Positions 5,136 to 8,654 of a stretch of DNA of 8,654 nucleotides are shown here, in pieces. Each line of letters opens with the position of its first letter. The first letter of the stretch is position 1. The translations under genes were made by a program, and so were the position numbers. Where the stretch lies: assembly GCA_902489135.1 (NCBI GenBank), contig CABTYW010000068.1, forward strand, positions 1 to 8,654, written 5' to 3'. The stretch comes from an uncultured Synergistaceae bacterium. GTDB lineage: Bacteria; Synergistota; Synergistia; Synergistales; Dethiosulfovibrionaceae. The notes below the pieces were generated by a model. That model did not search any database, was not told the origin of the DNA, and worked only from the letters and a program-made list of their open reading frames with translations.

Positions 5136-5735
5136 ATGTGCTGGAACGCCTTGTTTTTTTTCAACAGCGCGGCGCTGGGCGTCGGCCTCGCCATGGACGC
5201 TTTTTCAGTTTCGCTGGTCAACGGACTGACCGAGCCGGCCATGAGCCCGGGGAAAATGGCGGCCGTGTCGGGCGTGTTCGCTTTTTTTCAGGCGCTCATG
5301 CCCATGATGGGCTGGTTGTGCGTGCGCGTGGCGGCGCGGCGTTTCGTTGCTTTCACAAGTTGGATCCCGTGGATCGCCGTGGTTCTTCTGCTTTGCATCG
5401 GCGGTTCCATGCTCCGGCAGGGAATTTGCCGCGAAAGCGCCAAAAACGCCAAAAACGCCAAAAACGCCAGAGCGGCCGTCACCGCCGCGGCGCTGTTGGT
5501 TCAAGGCGTTGCCACCTCCATCGACGCCCTTTCCGTGGGGTTCGCCATTGCCCACTACGGCTCGGTGCAGGCCCTTGTGTGCGCCGTCATCATCGCCGCC
5601 GTAACGTGGCTGATCTGCGCCGCGGGACTTCTCATGGGACGCCGATTGGGCACGGTCCTAGCCGACAGAGCTTTTATCATCGGAGGCGTTATTCTCATCG
5701 CCGTGGGCGGTGAAATCTTCCTGTCGGGGCTGTAA
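5136..5735 (+). CDS. mntP: Manganese efflux pump MntP
   Basis: This 199-residue inner-membrane protein exports Mn2+. It has six predicted membrane segments in two halves, with the family's duplicated acidic motif: LAMDAFSVSL (18-27, D21) in the first helix and VATSIDALSVGF (125-136, D130) in the fourth. FFQALMPMMGW (50-60) and WIAVVLLLCIGG (79-90) align well with E. coli MntP. From memory, E. coli has Glu where this protein has Gln52, a possible change to the ion path. The cytoplasmic loop between helices 3 and 4 is a KNA triplet repeat (102-111). The ATG at 5136 is chosen because GGGGGGAG (5121-5128) is 7 bases upstream; an in-frame GTG at 5106 directly follows the leader terminator and has no ribosome site. 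The preceding structured leader suggests metal-responsive control. No operon partner is visible. Confidence 0.93.
   Translation: MCWNALFFFNSAALGVGLAMDAFSVSLVNGLTEPAMSPGKMAAVSGVFAFFQALMPMMGWLCVRVAARRFVAFTSWIPWIAVVLLLCIGGSMLRQGICRESAKNAKNAKNARAAVTAAALLVQGVATSIDALSVGFAIAHYGSVQALVCAVIIAAVTWLICAAGLLMGRRLGTVLADRAFIIGGVILIAVGGEIFLSGL
5438..5469 (+). repeat. 9-bp tandem repeat inside mntP
   Basis: CGCCAAAAA is repeated exactly three times (5438-5446, 5447-5455, 5456-5464), followed by a partial fourth unit CGCCA. Because the unit is a multiple of three it adds or removes Lys-Asn-Ala triplets in the cytoplasmic loop of MntP without shifting the frame. The exact DNA identity suggests recent slippage. 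Confidence 0.95.
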
Positions 5736-5780
5736 CGCCTGGAGCGGAAGACGTCGGTGAACTTTTTATGTCGGGGCTGC

Positions 5781-5813
5781 ACCGAAAATTACTTTCAAAA
5801 TCCTTCGGTTTTT
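5781..5813 (+). terminator. Possible weak terminator after mntP
   Basis: ACCGAA (5781-5786) can pair with TTCGGT (5804-5809), followed by a U-run through 5813. The stem is only 6 bp with a 17-base loop, so it is a weak candidate, but it is the first terminator-like structure, 45 bases after the mntP stop. Confidence 0.35.
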
Positions 5814-6252
5814 GCTTGGCGGTGTCGCTTCTTGTGACTTTCAGGTCTGTTTCGAACAACGGGGAGAGCAGAGAGTTCCATTCTCTTCGCTCCGTTCTGC
5901 ACTCGCTCTGTGATCGGCGAAGAGGCAACGGCAGGGGCTCCATCTTTAAAGGGCCGTCTGCCCGTGCCCCGGTGCGTTTCCGTTGGTGGACGGCCGCGCC
6001 CCGCGCAGTTCCTGCGGCTCTCTCATGAAGGCTTTATTGACGCCCTTTTTTCGTGAGTTCGTCTGCGGCACGGTTCTCGACGTGCGGAAGGAATTTCTTC
6101 CGGCGTAAATTGTTTTGTCTCAAATTCACGTTCTGTTTTTGCCACGATCGCGCTCATTCGCCCGTGAGCTTCCCGTTCCTTCAGTCGGCACGCCGGCGAT
6201 GAGTTTTTTCAGTCTCCATGGGCCACTTTCTCCACAAAAGGGGGCCGTGACC

Positions 6253-6321
6253 ATGACTGTTTCAGAGCATTTACGGCCAAGCACCCGCCATGAATTCATG
6301 GGATTGGCGAAGATGCTTTGA
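6253..6321 (+). other. Possible 22-codon small ORF
   Basis: The ORF encodes MTVSEHLRPSTRHEFMGLAKM followed by Leu and a TGA. AAAAGGGGG (6236-6244) lies 8 bases before its ATG, the only good ribosome site in the 1.18-kb stretch. There is no recognisable homology and no clear promoter. It could be a small protein, a leader peptide, or the 5' remnant of a decayed gene; chance occurrence is also plausible. A perfect palindrome lies within codons 12-17. Confidence 0.2.
6288..6301. repeat. Perfect 14-bp palindrome
   Basis: CCATGAATTCATGG reads identically on both strands with no spacer. A gap-free palindrome of this length suits a dimeric DNA-binding protein more than an RNA hairpin. No promoter elements are obvious beside it. 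Confidence 0.7.
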
Positions 6322-6546
6322 AGGTCTCGATGAGTTTTCCGATTTTTCGGCGCCGCCGAAAGTGCGCCTCTGAAAGTCGGGGAGGCGTAACCGGCCGTTT
6401 CACCGAAAAAGAGGAAAGCTCGCCTCCCCTCGTGCGGCCGCATCCACAGCCGCTCCGCCGATGAAGTCCGCGGGGAGCCCTTTTCTCCGGGCCGCCTGCC
6501 GCAATTTTTGCACCGGAAACGCTGCCGCCGAAATGGCGAGACGCGC

Positions 6547-6567
6547 ACCGCCGTGCGGGCGGTTTTT
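6547..6567 (+). terminator. Candidate intrinsic terminator in the gene-poor stretch
   Basis: ACCGCC (6547-6552) pairs with GGCGGT (6558-6563) across a 5-base loop, followed by TTTT (6564-6567). It is oriented to stop rightward transcription, from mntP read-through or from any small transcript around 6253, before it meets the convergent membrane-protein gene. Confidence 0.45.
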
Positions 6568-6806
6568 CCTGCGCCGCGTCGGCGCTCCCCACGGCCAAGG
6601 GCGTTTCGGCGGCTGAAAAAACATGGGGGAGTTTTGAAGTTCGCGGCGCGGCGTTCTCTCCCGCGGCGGTCACCGCAAGAGGTCCGGTGAATACGCGCTC
6701 TCGGAAAAGAACTCATGGGGCGTCGCCGGTCTTTTGAGCCCTACTTCGGCGATGGACTTCGCCTTCGGCTCCCGTTTTCAAAAAAACGGAGGCGACGTGA
6801 GTGAGG

Positions 6807-6856
6807 GATCAGCACTTCCGCCGGAGGCGTCGTCCACGGCTGAAGTGCTTTTGATC
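6807..6856. repeat. Long imperfect inverted repeat (16-bp stem)
   Basis: GATCA (6807-6811), GCACTTC (6812-6818) and GCCG (6820-6823) pair respectively with TGATC (6852-6856), GAAGTGC (6842-6848) and CGGC (6837-6840). The stem is interrupted by one C-T mismatch and a 3-base TTT bulge, with a 13-base loop. It lies about 60 bases beyond the stop of the leftward membrane-protein gene and could form in that gene's 3' untranslated RNA. It has no terminal T-run in either direction. Confidence 0.7.
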
Positions 6857-6913
6857 GTGAGGCTCGCTGCGGCCGGAAAATTTTTTTCGTCCTTCGTTGC
6901 GCGTTTCGGAAGT

Positions 6914-8654
6914 TCATGTCGCAAGTCGCCCTGAAGCGTCAGCTTTCAAGGTCCCTTCGCCATCGCCGTTCAATTCGGCCACGACGCAGGTCAGCAGCAG
7001 CGGCAGAGCGGCGGCCATCGGCAGAAGATAGCGCATGCAGCCGTTAATGGAGCCGAAAAGGCTTGAAGCCAGCGTCAGCAGCATCGGGACGGCAACGGGA
7101 AGGACGCCGTATTTCCTGCGGAACAGCGCCGTACCGGCGAGAAACATCGTCGTCCAGACATAAAAGGCGCAGTTGTAAACCAACCCGGTCACGGGCAGGC
7201 TTTTTATGGCTTCAGTCCACAGAAGAAGAGCGTTCCGGGCGGCGCCCCAGCCCGATCGGCGCAGAAAGAGTTTGATGCCGTGCAGCCGTTCATGGGGAAC
7301 GAAATCGGCCATGTCGCTTTGATCTTCCGCTGCCCGAAAGTTCGGATAAAAATAGCCGTACCAGCCGCTAAAAGCCGCCTGGAGAAAATCGGCGGGACAG
7401 CGTTTCATGAGACGGCACCAGATCTTCAGGAATTTTTTCCACTCCGCCAGTGAACGGCCGTCGTCGCCCCATGCCCACTTCACCGGCGCCGCCAGTTCGG
7501 GGTCGTAGATGCGGCTCAGATCACGGCCGTGAAACAGTTGGTCCAGCGCATGGCGGTCCGCGGCGGAAATGGTGCGTTTTTCACGAATGACGCGCGCCGT
7601 CTGCTGAAGGGGCAGACTGAGAGCCTCGCGCAGCGCCGTGTATCGCCGAGGCCCCTCCAGACAGAGAAAGGGAACGACGGAGACGCCTGCGGCCAGCAGC
7701 GCAATGGCCGACAACCGAAGGGCCTTGGCGGGACGGCGGAAAAACGCGAAGAGCGTCAGAGCCGCCACGATCACGGCGGGGCCGTTGAGGCGCAGCGACG
7801 CGGCAAGCGTCGCTGCGAGCCACAGCTGAAGGTAAATGCGGCTTTTGGGAATGTACAGTCCCGACTCCAGTCTCACAAGACAGATCATGAACCACAAAAG
7901 GCTGGCGGAATAGAGAGAATCCTTGACACAGGAAGCGCTCCACGTGGGAAACAGCGGGTTCAGCAGCAGCCACAGCAGAGTGAAACGCCGCAAAGCCCGG
8001 CTCTGCGTGAGGCCACTTACCGTCTCGACACACTGGGCGAAGACGAAGCTTTGGAAGGCCGTTTGAAGGAAGTTGTAGAGAAAAACTCCCGCGTTCTGGT
8101 CTCCCAGAAGCTGCCCCAGAGAGAGGAAACATCCCATCAGCGCCGTAGCCGCGGGCGGATGGCGCGCGTTCATGGGAATGACGCCCAGCCATTGCGAAAA
8201 CTGATAGAGCGTGTCGGCCGTGCCCGAACCCGGATAAAAAGCCAGGAGCCAAAAAAGATGGAAGGCGAAAAAAGCGGCGCAGCTGCGCCGAAAGGGCGTT
8301 CCCAACAGCTCCCGCCAAAAGCTGAAAAAGCGTGCACGGCGCCCCTTCAGCGGAGGGCGGTCAGGCGCAGGAAGCGGAACGGCCGCGGTGTCGACGTTTT
8401 GCCCTGCTTCTCCGGCGCCGAGTGCCGCGGCGGCGCGTTCCGGAGTATCCTCGGCGGCTGTCGCGGCCTTGTCGAAAGACTGTTCCGGCAAGTCGGGAGG
8501 CGCCGAAGGCCGATCCTTCTTTTGAACTTGGCGCTCCCGGCTGTGTTTTGAGGGCTGCGGAGCCTGAGCGATCAGCGCGTCGAAGAACGCCAGCGCCGGC
8601 ACCGTTGCCGCCGCGGCGGCGGCGAAAAAAACTGCGTTCAGGACAACCAGGCCT
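6914..8654 (-). CDS. DUF6020-type multi-pass membrane protein (GT-C-like), 5' end outside the window
   Basis: This is the C-terminal 579 residues of a large membrane protein; counting is from the window edge. The frame stays open to base 8653 and its first residues form a hydrophobic helix (about 2-27), so the GTG at 8600-8602 lies inside a membrane segment and is not the start. A hydrophilic Pro/Ala/Glu/Lys-rich linker (about 32-107) follows, then about ten membrane helices. LAFYPGSGTADTLYQFSQW (137-155) with ARHPPAATAL (163-172) is the hallmark of DUF6020 proteins (YPG, DT, Q, HPP). CVKDSLY (242-248) and LRLNG (287-291) are further conserved-looking sites. A large extracytoplasmic or re-entrant segment lies about 335-455. 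Such proteins resemble GT-C glycosyltransferases that use lipid-linked sugars at the cell surface, but the substrate is unknown and activity is inferred. The stop is at 6914-6916. It is convergent with mntP across the gene-poor stretch. Confidence 0.8.
   Translation of the reverse strand, partial: GLVVLNAVFFAAAAAATVPALAFFDALIAQAPQPSKHSRERQVQKKDRPSAPPDLPEQSFDKAATAAEDTPERAAAALGAGEAGQNVDTAAVPLPAPDRPPLKGRRARFFSFWRELLGTPFRRSCAAFFAFHLFWLLAFYPGSGTADTLYQFSQWLGVIPMNARHPPAATALMGCFLSLGQLLGDQNAGVFLYNFLQTAFQSFVFAQCVETVSGLTQSRALRRFTLLWLLLNPLFPTWSASCVKDSLYSASLLWFMICLVRLESGLYIPKSRIYLQLWLAATLAASLRLNGPAVIVAALTLFAFFRRPAKALRLSAIALLAAGVSVVPFLCLEGPRRYTALREALSLPLQQTARVIREKRTISAADRHALDQLFHGRDLSRIYDPELAAPVKWAWGDDGRSLAEWKKFLKIWCRLMKRCPADFLQAAFSGWYGYFYPNFRAAEDQSDMADFVPHERLHGIKLFLRRSGWGAARNALLLWTEAIKSLPVTGLVYNCAFYVWTTMFLAGTALFRRKYGVLPVAVPMLLTLASSLFGSINGCMRYLLPMAAALPLLLTCVVAELNGDGEGTLKADASGRLAT

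Larger units (their letters stand above)
5736..6913. other. 1.18-kb stretch without a convincing gene
   Basis: Every frame here is broken or yields low-complexity, Arg/Pro/Ser-rich translations (for example the minus frame 6126-6716) with no recognisable family and no ribosome site, typical of non-coding GC-rich DNA. It holds a possible mntP terminator (5781-5813), hairpins at 6085-6102 and 6345-6361, a 14-bp palindrome (6288-6301) in a 22-codon ORF, a candidate terminator (6547-6567), a short hairpin (6772-6789) and a long imperfect inverted repeat (6807-6856). I see no tRNA, rRNA, RNase P or tmRNA signature. It could be a decayed gene region or house an unrecognised structured RNA. Confidence 0.6.

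Noticed and set aside
5768..6028. 86-codon plus-strand ORF after mntP
   Set aside because: It has a short hydrophobic patch, but no ribosome site before the ATG, an odd Arg-rich tail and no recognisable family. It also begins within the duplicated mntP 3' end.
6411..6560. RNase P-like string GAGGAAAG followed by GC-rich stems
   Set aside because: The rest of the conserved RNase P core (such as AGAGCGCACC and GGUAAACUCC contexts) is missing.
6126..6716. 196-codon minus-strand open frame in the gene-poor stretch
   Set aside because: It is Arg/Ser/Pro-rich, low in complexity, has no ribosome site and no family motif.
7529..8551. 340-codon plus-strand open frame opposite the DUF6020 gene
   Set aside because: It is a highly charged Arg/Gln-rich translation with no hydrophobic core or motif, a shadow of the membrane-protein gene.
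8600..8602. GTG start for the DUF6020 gene
   Set aside because: The frame stays open to the window edge and this codon is inside a hydrophobic membrane helix.
8649..8654. AGGCCT palindrome at the window end
   Set aside because: A 6-base palindrome is expected by chance and nothing indicates a cloning junction.

Overview
The window is about 8.6 kb of fairly GC-rich bacterial DNA. By gene content it best fits a Synergistota-type anaerobe (Pyramidobacter-like); this is inference from the amino-acid/peptide-oriented gene set, coding style and strong Shine-Dalgarno sites, with no marker gene to confirm it. Bases 1-21 are not genomic: they match the 3' end of the Illumina TruSeq read-2 adapter, so position 1 is an assembly contig end that was not trimmed.

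Layout. Bases 47-913 (minus) encode a type-1 periplasmic-binding-fold protein with neither signal peptide nor DNA-binding domain. An AT-rich divergent intergenic region (914-1366) separates it from a rightward pair: an HD-domain phosphohydrolase (1367-1927) and a small TSCPD-domain protein (1969-2241). The pair ends at a strong, apparently bidirectional terminator (2240-2293), which can also stop the convergent gene 2429-3523 (minus), a zinc-ribbon threonine-synthase-like PLP enzyme. That gene is divergent from an M20 metallopeptidase (3740-4879, plus), with a promoter recognisable on each strand between them.

Next come a structured leader (about 4918-5135) with an intrinsic terminator directly before the start codon, and then mntP (5136-5735), a Mn2+ exporter. 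This is the most interesting regulatory feature: it has the architecture of an attenuator or riboswitch, but I could not recognise the conserved core of the classical yybP-ykoY Mn2+ riboswitch. Bases 5736-6913 (1.18 kb) hold no convincing gene, only hairpins, a palindrome and one 22-codon ORF with a good ribosome-binding site. Bases 6914-8654 (minus) are the 3' part of a multi-pass membrane protein of DUF6020 type whose 5' end lies beyond the window.

Functionally, the PLP enzyme and the peptidase suit an amino-acid-fermenting lifestyle, MntP handles metal homeostasis, and the HD and TSCPD proteins probably form one transcription unit of unknown purpose. I see no mobile element, CRISPR array, tRNA or rRNA.
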